From: Zarea fungicola
Lineage: Eukaryota > Ascomycota > Sordariomycetes > Hypocreales > Cordycipitaceae
Assembly (NCBI GenBank): GCA_900169235.1
Contig: FWCC01000017.1
Location: 124,001 to 188,000, forward strand
Reading direction: 5' to 3'
DNA length: 64,000 bases
The position numbers and the translations under genes were made by a program. Shown here piece by piece: positions 1-11,525 of the stretch (positions are counted from its first letter, which is position 1; each line of letters starts with the position of its first letter). The notes under the pieces were generated by a model. That model ran no database searches, was not told the DNA's origin, and was given only the letters and a program-made list of their open reading frames with translations.

Positions 1-3000
1 CCGGTTTTGCTGTGCAACGTGCAAGGAGATGGGATGTCATCCTGTGTGTTTGAGTCTGTTTGTGTGCGACCTGACCACTGACTGTTATTGCTGCGGCTGC
101 TGCTAGCTTGCTATTGTGGATGCGATTGGCGCTGCGGCAGCCATTGACAGGGAAAATATCGAAATCATCAAGTCCTTGTTCCCCTCACAAGGGCTGCTAT
201 TGTCAGTATTAACTACAAGGGACCGACCAGGATCCAGTTCTGCGCCCACAGCCTCACGAACAGCAACTGGGGTTGAGCTACCTGCTACAGCGGTCGACGA
301 CAGACAAGATGGCATGACATACAGTGGGCACGTGTAACTGAAATCGAGTTCAACAGGGTTACACCGTTAATACCGGCAGCTTCGTGTAATTAAGTTCTGA
401 CAGGCAAAAGGGATGTCCATGTTACCTAGCAGTTAACAGAGTAACTGTTATAGCAGGTGAGGGGGCAGCAAGCAGTTGATACTATAGAACAAGGTATTAA
501 TGTCTCTGTTTCTAGGGGGTGGGACAAGAGTGGTGGCACATCCAGGGAGGGAACCATGATGTAAGGTATCAACAAATTGAAAAAAGGGCGGCGAATGGTG
601 AAGAATCTGTACGGGGAAAAGGGGTTGTGCTCGGAAAGATATGAGCAACATATTAGGCCTTGTATTTTGCCCTCTCAAATATGCGTAGGCGCATGATATT
701 GTGCTTCAGATGGAGACTTGCTGTTTGCTGGGCGTAATACCAAAGTAGGCAGGTTACTATCTATCCTCCATCCATCCACGCACCCACGCACGCACCAAGA
801 TCCAAAACGGGCCGAAAAAGACAAACAAACAAACAAGTAATAAATAGACCAAAGGCTAAACTATGCTTGTCAAGCCCGGTAAGCTAATTAAAGGCTAAGA
901 ATTCACGGGTTTCATGGGTTGAAACAACGGATATGAAGCCGGGCGACGAAATATGCATCCGAGGTTGGTTGTCTGCATAAGACCCTCGGGATGTATGTAT
1001 AAAATTGCAGCTCATGCATCTGTAGGCACGCGCAAAAGGAAACAGGCGGTGGCTACCAATAATTAACTTGTACTAAGTCTGCATGTTTTTTTTTTGCATA
1101 TGATTCAGCATCGTCAAAATGTCGCCCAATGACCGACTGCCCTTGTGACTTCCCAAGTCCTTTACTTTTTACCCATCCCATCGCCTCTGCAACACATATT
1201 TCGACCCAACGTTTCTCTCGCCCTCCTCCATCACCGACTCTGCCGTCATCCGGCCCTCCGAATACCACCCTCCGTACGGCATTTCTCTACTTGGCGAAGC
1301 CCTTTTCTACAGAATTGCAGAGCAAACCCATCCTGCCCCTCTCAGTTCAATATTCCCCCCTCCCACAGGGGCTTACTTGCATCGGTAGCCCGCCGATGAT
1401 GAACCCACCCACCCAAGCGCAAGCTCCTTCGATATGTACGAGGTCATGCTCACCCTTGTTTAATAAATGCTACCCTTCCTCCTCGTCCCGCCTAGCCAAA
1501 GTCCCCTCTCCATTCTTTGGCACCTTCCATAGTCAGGCACACGACACTCCTCCCAAATACACCAATCCTATTTCACACAAGCGCTGCAACGCCGCCTAAC
1601 CTCTTCTTCATCATCTGGCTAGAGATCTGGCTTTTCCTAATTCTCTCACCTCTCGTTGCTGGCGCCTCGAATTTTGGCACGTTTCATCGCTTTGCTCTTT
1701 CGGTCAGCAACTTGCCGGGTTACGGCTCTAGTTGCTCTTCCACGCCAAACCTCTTTTGAGCTTTGCTCCGAGATCTCATCCTTGTGCCAGTTAGAGGTCA
1801 CGGCCGCTTGACAATGAGCTGCTCGTTTTATATTAATTGCAATCTATGCGATTTTTCTATGCCTCGTCTGATGTCCGGAAAATTTTCTTCTAGCAATGCA
1901 GTAATGCTTTGCACCATCTATAAAGCAACTAATTGAAGACGGGATCGCGCCGTCACTATGTCATGTCTTTTTTCCGCTCCGCATTTGTTGGGAAGCCGAC
2001 GACGATATCCCTCACCTGCATAGAAACAACTTGCTTGGCTATATCCACACATGCATCGACAGCGGGACACTCACACGCCCCTTGGTTCTCTGTCAACGAC
2101 ACACGTCTTGGTATTGCATCCTGTCTCACTCGCCTTACTCCTCGCTCCCGCGGTCCACAATGGCCGACTCCACCATATTATGCAGTGAAGAAGAGGATCT
2201 TCAAGCACCGATCATCAATTTGTATGATTATCCCGTCTTGGTGGGGGCTCTTGGACAAGACTCTGCTGCAGATACCCCTCACGCAACTGTTGCAAATTTG
2301 CGGTCGCTCATATGTTATAGGATCACAGTGTAATTTGATACTGGGTTTGCACAGGTGAGGCAGCTCTGTTGCCCCCAATACTGTGAATTCGTGAAGCATT
2401 TCCCAGCATCATATGTAGGACCCTTTTGGGGACTTGACCCTTGTATTGCATTTCGCTTTGCCGCATGAGCAAACTTTCTCGTTGTTTGCAGCTGTGCAGG
2501 CATTCTGACGCCCGTAGGGAAGCGCCTTTACTCGTGCCAACAAACAAGCATATGCAACGTAAATGCTCCGAGTACAAATGTACTCTTCATGGACGGGGGA
2601 CACCGCGGGTCTTGCATTAAACTCATGTTTCCATTTTCACTCTTGAACGGTTTTGTGGCGAGCGCCTGTCACCCAGGGGGCGGGGGGAACCAGTCAACAA
2701 CCACTGGAATGTATCGACGTGATGTATAGCCGCTGACTCGAGTCTACACTCGTGACTGGAATGTAGCATCGCAGCCTCCTTGCAGAGTTTCTATTTTGCC
2801 ACTGACCTTTTTGGGCATTTGCCTTTGGGGTAGTCTTGAGAGATTCCCAGCAACTTGTTTGTCGATCTTTTACTTGCCATGTTTGGCCATGAACCCGGTT
2901 GTATAAAAATTGACATGTTTCTTGTGCTGAAGACTCCCGCAATCTTGCCGAGGCATGACCTAGCAATTACATGTGTAATCTGCAGACGTATTGTGCATGC

Positions 3001-6000
3001 GGCAACTGTTTGGTTTAGGTAGTTTCCGTATCTCTTTACGTTGGTCAGTTTCAAGTCTTCAGAGCTGCATGGGATGTCAGTGCACTGCATCTGGAGATTG
3101 AATATTCATGTACATTGGTAGCCAAGAGACTGAGTTTCCTTATACTTTTGTGTTGGTTGTTCTGTATTGTTAATTCGTAAAATCAAATCATTGCGCATTC
3201 GCATCTCCCAACATCCTCACAAGTTGGCTAGATGGGTTACTGGCACTGGGTATCGTATTCAGTCAGGATATCATGCGCCGGACCGTGGCGAAACAATTAC
3301 AAAGAAGAAATAATATATTTAGACTGCTGATTACCATATATAGTATTAAACGTAACATCCTCGAAACGTACACATAAAAGTAAAAGAGTTAAAATGTAGC
3401 CTCGTGCGCAGTGCCACCAACGTCCTATGCGATAGAAAGTCTAGGGTAAGTTGAACAGACCAAATGACGATTCTGGGTCTGATAATCACGCAATAGAAAC
3501 AACGCCTCAAGCTTTCGTGACAAGTCGCAAATGTAATTCGCTATGTATCCAGGCGTATATCTGCCAGAATTATTAAATTTTAAGATAAACATTTACTTTG
3601 CTCGGGAACCTGGGGAAGCGGTTTCAGCTGTCCGATCGCATTGGTGGAGGAGGACGGGGCTCCGACAATGAGGGGTCATTGTCAAACCAGACAAGATGTG
3701 AAACGAGATTCGGGACGAACGTGTATACAGCGGGGAATTATGTAAGTGGTGGGAAAGCTGTCATTGCTTCAAATTTCTGTGCGGGGGTCTGGTATCTAAC
3801 GTTTGTTTTCTTTTTCTTTTTCTGTAATACCATGACTCCTGTTGTTGTGGCACCTTGTGAGAAACCGTTATGGAAGCAACAGGTGTGTTACAGATTGATG
3901 ACCTTGTTGCTGTTTACTCTATAAGTTGCGGCAAAGTCAATAGCAATAAGAGAAAAAAAGCAAAAGGAAAGGCTTACTGGCAGTATGAAACTGGCTCCAT
4001 CTGTTTCTAGAACTCAATATCGAGGCAAGCAATTGGCGACCGAGTCTGCCATGCATGTATGTGCAGGGTATATACTCTACAGTTTTGCAGTATGCCACTG
4101 GGCAGTAGTAAAGTAACATACACGGGCACCAGATGGTCAAATTCTCATTTCAAATTCACTTTAGTAAATTTGTAGTCAGCAGGGGTTGCATACGACCGTG
4201 GGTGACATGCTACAGATGAGGCACGACGTTGTACATAATGGGCTCCCGCAGATATTGTCAACCAAAGCAATTATACTTTGGTAGGTACGGAGTAGACAAT
4301 GTCATGACGAATTTGGGAACAAGTGACTAGGAGGAACACCAATAAATCAGCTGGAAGAGCCGTGTCAAAATATTTCCGCGCTGTAGCAGATCGACAGCTG
4401 GTGCAGCTTATGCATTGCGATGCAGGTTCATGATAGTATCATTGCGGTGTTGGAGCACAAATCACCATTGCTACTCATACAGTCACTTTACTGTTCAAAA
4501 TGGCAAGCCGAGGGAATCATTGTCGGTGTGCTCGGGGCAGGCCTTCTGCAAGCGCCCTGACTCTGTAACAGAATGGCGCACTGCACAGATGGTGACAAGA
4601 ATCTGGGGTAAAGGGCTCTGTGTGTACGGAGTACCAGTGCAGAAGTAGCTTGTGGCGTTGGGCTTGCTACGCGCCCACAAAGTTGTTACACTACTAGCCA
4701 CAAAATCGGGCGGCTTTATTGCCGGGGGCACAAGTATTCGAGCGAGCGCCTAGACAGTAGCACAGAAAAAAGAAAGAAGCCAGGACAAGGAAGAAGAAAA
4801 GAAACGGTTATGTGGTGCTTCGTGATACGAGCTGGGGTGCTCAAGGAAATGGGCTGTGCGAGGCCAAGTGGTGAGAAGCCAGTACATACAGAACAGACAG
4901 GGCACTGTCGAGAGTAAATTAACAAGCAATGGAGACGGGGTCAGGCTCAATATTGCCCTTTTACCATGCTGTTCTGGAGCGGATGTTCCCTGAGCAATGA
5001 AGCTACTGATGGTGAAAGGACAATGGGATGAGACGTTGGGAAGGGTCCAGAGACAATGACAACTAGCATTCCCTACTAACAATTGAGCAGAATAGCATCA
5101 CTGGAGCATCTGTACTGGTAGTGTGCGCGTGAATTGCTCTCAGGGCCATTGCTGCTAGAAAGTGACTGACATGCAGCTGCAGCACCAATGAAAAGATGGC
5201 GGCTACAGGCACAGGAGACCAGTGTGCCAACCATCGTCCAGCGTCCCACCCCCTGCATTATCCACTCCGTTAGCGTAATCAGGTCTGGCCAATGACGTAT
5301 GGCTGCATCCAGTTTTAGTCAACCAAGCCAATTTCCGAGTCCTGGTGCCCTGAGATTTTGCCGTGCTTGTCTAAGAATCCAACCCTGCTTTCCTTGCCAG
5401 GGGTATGCATGGGCCGAAAAATAAAATAAATAGTTTGTGGGGAGAGTGTGCGTATTGTGGCCCGCAAGCCATGCAGGCAGAGGACGGAATTCGGCGATGC
5501 TTACAGAAGAGTCGCTCGTGATGGTCTTTGTCTTGTCAACTGTGATCAACCTCCATAATAACTCGAGTCTCTTTAACGACAGATTCCCTCCCTCCCTACT
5601 GCCAGCTCGGAATCATCAAATACTAAGCTTGCCGTCGTCACCGCTGCTGCGAGTTCTAGACTATTTGCTTTTGCAGGGGCAAGGGCCACCTGCAGGCCAT
5701 GAACCCCCAGCGGCTTGCGCTAACGAAAAGGACGCTAAACCTGTTCCTGTCCGTGCCTGAGCACTTGACCAGCCACTCTCCAACAGTGCCTCCGTCCCGT
5801 CCTGTCACCCACCAATCCGTCATTTTCCAGGCGCCACCAGCTTCACTTTCAGGGAAGCAGGAGCCAGATACAGCCTATACAGGGCACCGTGAACCGCCAA
5901 GGTTCCTCATTGAGACCCCCAAAGACAAGGCACCACTCACACCAAAAGGCTCACCTGCTCTCACTGCCTCACTCGGCTCTAGCGGGTCCCCCTTCTGTTG

Positions 6001-6678
6001 TCGCTGCCCATTGTTTGCTTTTCCCCTTTGCCCTCTCTCTTTCCCTTCCCTTCCCCTCCAATCCGACTCGACCGCCTGTTCGACTGGCAAGTTCGAAGAG
6101 ACAGAATAATAATTTGTCCTTTGCAAAAAAAAAGGGCGTTTTTTTTTTTCTTTCATCCTTCTGGCTATGCTATTCTAAACACAATCACATTCATTCTCTC
6201 ATTTATTGGAAGTTCTTGTTGATCAGAACTCCAACCACTCCTTTGGTGCAGCACAGCTTCATTCCTTTAGCTGGCGCCCGTCCTATCCTTCCTGCCACCC
6301 TTTGGCCTCCAAACCCAACCACGACGCTCATTTCAAAGAGAAAGAAACCAGTTTCTACTCGTTAGAATAACTCATGTAGGTCCCGTTGTTTTATATTTGG
6401 AAAATTATTTGATTCGTTGTCGCGCCGTGTTTCGACTTGCCGTGACGCTGTCTGGCGAAACCCACCCGCCTCGAGGAATGCCTTGAGAATGCAACTTCCA
6501 ATATATTGATCACGACGGCTCACATCGCACATCAAACGCACCGCACCTTTATCGCTTTTTGAATACCTCATGTTCTCACGTTACTAACGCGGCTTCGCGA
6601 AACCTATAGCCTACTCAACTATTTGTCCTTCATTTATAATATTGAGCACAGCTCGTCTCGATATATCCACGCCAAAAC
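1..6678. other. Gene-free region, 6.7 kb
   Basis: No open reading frame here shows a recognisable family, and the frames present are short and low in complexity. Visible items are two copies of a TACGGAGTA motif (4286-4294 and 4625-4633), a strongly pyrimidine-rich tract around 6017-6060 and homopolymer A and T runs at 6126-6150. The last two lie a few hundred bases before the gene at 6679 and look like fungal promoter or leader sequence. Non-coding transcription cannot be excluded from sequence. Confidence 0.6.
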
Positions 6679-7338
6679 ATGGCACCTACCGCCTCCTTCG
6701 AGTCTCTCGCCGCCCGCGCCGAGAAGCCCAAGATGGCCCTCGCTCTTCAGCCTGTTATCCACCGTCGTGATGAGAGGTTTGGCCTGGCGCCCCTCCACCG
6801 ACTCATGTCTCGTAATGCCAACGACGATGGCTCCGACAAGATGATCAACGCCCTCATCGTCGTCCTTGTTCTCGCCTTTGTCTCCCTAGGCCTCGTATCC
6901 GCCCTCTTCTTCTTCCGCCGCGCTCGCCGCCAGCAACAACTTCGCAACCAGTCTCTGCCAACCTACAACGAAGCCAGCAAGGAGCCCATGCTGCAGCACC
7001 GTCTTACTATTGAAACGAAACACAACGGCCGCTCCAGTGTTGTCGTCATTGGCCGCGACGGCCAGCCCATGCTGCAAAACCCAGATTCGCCTCCCAACTC
7101 GCCATGTAACGTCCCCGAAATCCACATAACCTTCCCTGACGAGCAGGATGACGATGGCCGTAGCAAGAGCGGCCGCGTCCTCATTGTCAGAGTCGGTGAT
7201 AATGCCGCTGTCGGTCTCGAACCCGTTCGAGAAGAGCAGCTGCCCGCCTATGAGAAGGAAGCCAAGGGCCAGTTCCAATCAATCGATATGGACAAAATTG
7301 GCGGCCTAAAGGAGAAGGATCCCCACATGTTCAAATAA
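6679..7338 (+). CDS. Single-pass membrane protein with cytosolic LPxY motifs (fungal, unknown function)
   Basis: One exon of 219 residues; the ATG has A at -3 and G at +4. One hydrophobic segment lies at about residues 55-79 and is followed at once by an Arg-rich stretch (FFRRARRQQQ). The positive-inside rule therefore puts the C-terminal part in the cytosol. That tail holds LPTY (93-96) and LPAY (188-191), each followed by acidic residues. They resemble the L/PPxY motifs bound by WW domains of Rsp5-type ubiquitin ligases, but this is inference. There is no clear N-terminal signal peptide, so the helix probably acts as a signal anchor. I do not recognise a named family; similar short one-helix proteins are common and uncharacterised in Sordariomycetes. 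The neighbour at 8947-10380 is convergent. Confidence 0.8.
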   Translation: MAPTASFESLAARAEKPKMALALQPVIHRRDERFGLAPLHRLMSRNANDDGSDKMINALIVVLVLAFVSLGLVSALFFFRRARRQQQLRNQSLPTYNEASKEPMLQHRLTIETKHNGRSSVVVIGRDGQPMLQNPDSPPNSPCNVPEIHITFPDEQDDDGRSKSGRVLIVRVGDNAAVGLEPVREEQLPAYEKEAKGQFQSIDMDKIGGLKEKDPHMFK

Positions 7339-8946
7339 ACGACGAGGATCACCTCACGGGCCAACTAAAAAAAAAATCACAAGGACAACGACCGACATCT
7401 CTTGTCCCGTTACTTTTTCAACATCATCACCGACGACTTTTTTGACGACAATTCTTCATTTTTGGGATACAACAGCCACCCGGACGGCAATTTATACATA
7501 CAATCCTTTTCGACACTGCCTTTTCTCACTTTTTTGACTTTGTTTCATTTTTTTTCTTTCATTTTTCTTGGAGGGTTTCTTTAATCGCGGAAACTCGACA
7601 GTCTCTACCAGCGCGCTTTAGAACTGCTTTCTTCAACCATTTCTTCTCTTCTCTACCAACGCCTTGACCATATCACTCGATAACTGCAAACATGGACGAT
7701 ATTTCCTGCACCTACCTTCTAGGAGGAAAATCAAAAGACGCAGTGAGTCCCAAATTTCGCAATAACAGTCAACTTGGCTGCGGGGGAAAGTTTGGTGTGG
7801 GTGCGACTGGAATGCGGGCTGCAGGTTGGGGTAATGAGCAAGGCTGGCTGGGCTTTGCAGGTCAACTGGCGGGGAGAAGGAGACAGCAGCCTGCGAAGAG
7901 TGTGGAAGCTGCCCGGAAGCATGGCCACAGACTTGAGCCTGCGATTTTATTTTACTGTTTTTTATTGCAAGACTTGGGCTTGGCTGTGGCAAATACGTGA
8001 TTATAGCTGTATATTTGGCATAGTGTATAATAGTACAAGTACGTTGATTGATGTGACTTTTGATTTCATGTTTTGCCGCTACATTTTGCTTGTCACTCTG
8101 TTTGGCTTAGTTGGTTCTTGACTTGAATGTAAATGTCTTTTTTCTTGCTTCTTTTTCCTGTCTTTGGCTGTGCCTTGGTTTCGAGATGTTGTGTATGGTC
8201 CATGACGCATATTGTTTATTTTGACGTGTCTCAACCCCCCAAACTTGCGTAATGTCTAGTGCACTTTTGGAAACTTGTTTTTTTTTCCTTTCATGTCTCG
8301 TGGTTGTTGTCCAGGTGTGTTTCTTTTCTGTCTCTTGGACTAAAATATTCGGCCGGGGGGCGCCGCATTCCAGTTGCGATTTAGCCATCCTCACTCTCGA
8401 CCCCCTTGACGTTTCAATCTGTTGTTGCACGTGTATCTTTCTGACCAAAGACACCTTCGGACCGATTTCATCAAAAAGTACGACCGACATTTATATGCAT
8501 GTATTGATGTATATTCATCTATGAATCCAACAGGGTTGTATACAAGTAATAAGTACACCTTCTTCCTTAAAGCCACCCAAGTAAAAGATGAATTAAAAGA
8601 ATAACGCAACACCGTCTTTAAAAAGAAAACAACAAGCCTCCCATTAAGCCAAGTTATTTACAAGAAAAAAAAAGACAATTCTCCCGGTAATTAATAGAAC
8701 CAAAAAAAACTCCAGTAAACACCCAAGGCACTTTTCATGCTGGTATAATGCGTGTGCGCGCAGGCGCTTTTTCCCATTTTTCCACGGCCATTTCATCCCC
8801 TTTGCTCTTGAAACGCTTTTTGTCATACCAAGTTTCCCCCGGAATGTAATGTGCTGCTGTGTGCTCTCAGAAATAAATAGATAAACATGTGCAAAAAACG
8901 TATAAAGAATTATTCATGTCACCAAACCCCAGTTTGTTCATCTTCT
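7339..8946. other. Convergent 3' flanks
   Basis: The 1.6 kb between two convergent genes is T- and A-rich in runs and has no supportable coding sequence. It probably holds the 3' untranslated regions and terminators of both neighbours. Confidence 0.6.
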
Positions 8947-10380
8947 TCATGACACTTGAACAGCCGGTTTGGGAGGTGGTGGTGCATCGGGTGACCACAG
9001 CATCGGGCCTGCGCAAATCTTTTCGCGGGCATATGATCTATACCGTTCAAGGACATCTGTCGTCGGCATCTGGGCCGACTGCGGACCGAAGCTGTAATGT
9101 GCGACAATGGCTCTACCATCCGCCACAGCAGCACGGCCAAACTTTTGCGGCATGGTGACGGAGAAATGTTGCTCATCGTCGCCGGAAATAGGCTTGGCAC
9201 GGTTAATGTCACTGCCCATGATGGCCATGAATTGGATGCCGACACGCTTGAGCCCAAAATCCCACGTGTTGTACATGTACTTGTGCAGTTCGTTGTTTTC
9301 GAGATTCTCAAAGAAACTGTAGTGCTGCTGGGCAGCAATCTGCCAGTGCTGAAGGCCCTTGCCAAAGGCATCGTATTCGGTGTTGACAATCGGTGTGTCG
9401 TCAAGCAAGTGGTCCTTGCGGCCGCGGACGGGAAGCCATCTGTGCTTCTTCTCCTCGGGGGAATTCCACTCCAGAATATTTACATCTTTCAGAGAGCCCT
9501 TCCAGTCGGGGAGCTTGGAGGCACGCCAGTCTACGTGCTCGCCAGGCTCGAGCTTGGGGTAGGGGTTTTTCATGTCGGGTAGATAGGGAAGAACTGCACC
9601 GAGATTCAGATGCAGCCAGCTTATCATGGGTTGGTTGACGACATTGGCCGAGACAATATAGTATTCGGGGTGGGCGAGCTTGGTACAGACGAGGGAAAGA
9701 ATAGCGTTGTCGTCTATGAAGACCTGTAGACAGAGGGTGATGGGTTAGTTTGAGTTGTTTCAAGTCTCGGCGCAAGCCAGACAGCACGAGGTGCGGGTAC
9801 ATACCACATCATCATCGATCTTGATGTAGAGAGTTTTGTCATCCAAGTTATTATAGGCACTGGCGAAGCCACCTTCGGGGTTGCTGCGGTCGACAACTCG
9901 CTTCTTGTACAGCGGCTCGCTCTCGAGCAGTCTCTCGAGCAAATCGATATCTTCTTTGTCGTCGGTTCGCGACAGCCAGATGACCTCGTCAATCAGACCG
10001 CCGTTGCTGACCAGATTTCTCCTCAGATAGCAATCGAGAAGGGAGACGGTACTGCGACGGCCGTAGAAGAGAAGGACGACAACCTTGGGGACATCGAGCG
10101 TCTGACCGTGGATTGCGAGTTCGGGGGTATTAGTAGCGTTGCGGCCGCGGATGACGGGGACGAGCTTTTGTTTGCCCAAGTCTCCGAGGGATGCGGGGCA
10201 GGTGACTTGGTGATAGCGAGCAGAGGCGCTGCTGAACAAGCTGGGATGGCTGCCATGGAGCAGCGGCGCAGGGAGAAGCGTTTCGAGGTTTAGCGAGCGC
10301 CAGGTGAATATGAGGAGGATGAGGAATAGAGCCGAGGCGAGGATGGCGCTCCGTTTATGGTTATGGAGTTGTGAAATCAT
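8947..10380 (-). CDS. Type II membrane glycosyltransferase-like protein (GT-A fold, DDD motif)
   Basis: Two exons, 10380..9805 and 9723..8947, give 450 residues; the 81-nt intron starts GTATGT and ends CTACAG. An N-terminal basic patch is followed by a hydrophobic segment at about residues 11-28, the layout of a Golgi type II membrane enzyme. The intron falls within the sequence KIDDDV-VFIDDNA (residues 187 onward). Such an aspartate triad after hydrophobic residues is the usual metal and nucleotide-sugar site of GT-A glycosyltransferases. The stretch before it (VVVLLFYGRR...LLDCYLRRNL...DEVIWLSRTDD) fits the N-terminal nucleotide-binding half of that fold. Donor and acceptor are unknown. I do not recognise a characterised orthologue, so the activity is an inference. 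Three GCCAAG hexamers lie 0.37-0.5 kb upstream (10749-10877). Confidence 0.8.
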
Positions 10381-11525
10381 AGCTGCCGGGATTGCGGCGG
10401 CGCGCCTGTCGAGACTGTAGCCACAGAAAAAGAAGGGAATTGGTTAAAAGAAAAAAAAAAAGAAGCCCAAGTGAATAGGGGAAATGCAACGCGGCGAGCG
10501 TGGAGTGGCGGTTCCAGTAGGCCAGCGAGGGGTCAAAGTCCAAAAAAAAAAGAAGGGCAACCAAGACAAAAAGGCAGCAGCGGATCCAAGAGAAACTCGG
10601 ACTTGAAGCCTCCAAAAAAATCACTTGGTAAAGCGACCAAGCAAAAATAAAAGCAAAGGAAGTCGGATAGAAAAAGACAGGATATGGCCGAGAAAAAGAG
10701 AGGTAAGATCGGAAGGAGACGGCGTTGGCAAAAAGGACTGACAGAACGGCCAAGCCAAGGGCAGGCTCCCAAGTTACAGCGGTGCGTAGTACTCCGTTAG
10801 TACTCCATACATACTACCTAATCAGTACATGCCCACCGTGCTACTCGGAGGCTGCAACGCCTCAAGCATCCGCCAAGGCTACCTACAGGGGGTCTTGGAA
10901 GGCCTAGGCGGGTGAAATTGGGGCTTTTACTATATTTTTGGCCATGGCCGCGTAATGAATGCTTACAAGTGTGGTTAGCTGGACATCGTATTTAACCTTG
11001 GTCAGTAATCATCATCTCCACTGCGGACGGGCGTCAACTAGGGCCACCCAATAGAAGTGAGGTAATATTGCTGGCGACTTGACTCGGCTGGTTCGGAGTA
11101 GCCACTCGCCCTGTAAGGTTTTTCTAATTTACTGATACTGCCTAGCAGGGCTGTCTGGTAACAGTATCTTCCTCCAGACCTCTAGACGGGTTAGGTAACA
11201 AGTGCCAGCCCATAAAGGGGGAGTAGTGAGAGTTACAACCACTTCCACCCTGCCATGATAATGGGTGAGGTCCGTGAGAATAGTCTATCTGGCAACCGTA
11301 CGAATTGCTATTATTAACCATGGATTCAATCAAAAACAAATTCTTAGGGTTGCAGCATTTCCATCGCGCCAGGCGGCAGCCAGATGTCATGGGCTGTACG
11401 AATGTGACCACCTTTGACACCTTCAATCTGCGCATGAAATTAATAACAGCAATACTATGATTTTGGATATTCTGAATCTCGTCAAGGCAATCTTATCCGC
11501 ACCACCTATGTACTTCTACCCCTTA
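10381..11525. other. Intergenic, glycosyltransferase promoter side
   Basis: 1.1 kb with no supportable gene. GCCAAG lies at 10749-10754 and 10754-10759 (overlapping) and at 10872-10877. A pair of TACTCCGT/TACTCCAT motifs is at 10790-10808. Runs of A near 10450-10620 look like leader or core-promoter sequence. Confidence 0.5.

Noticed and set aside
1129..1599. 156-residue open frame
   Set aside because: Pro/Ser/Thr composition reflects C- and T-rich DNA. There is no domain or splice context, and a second overlapping frame has the same character.
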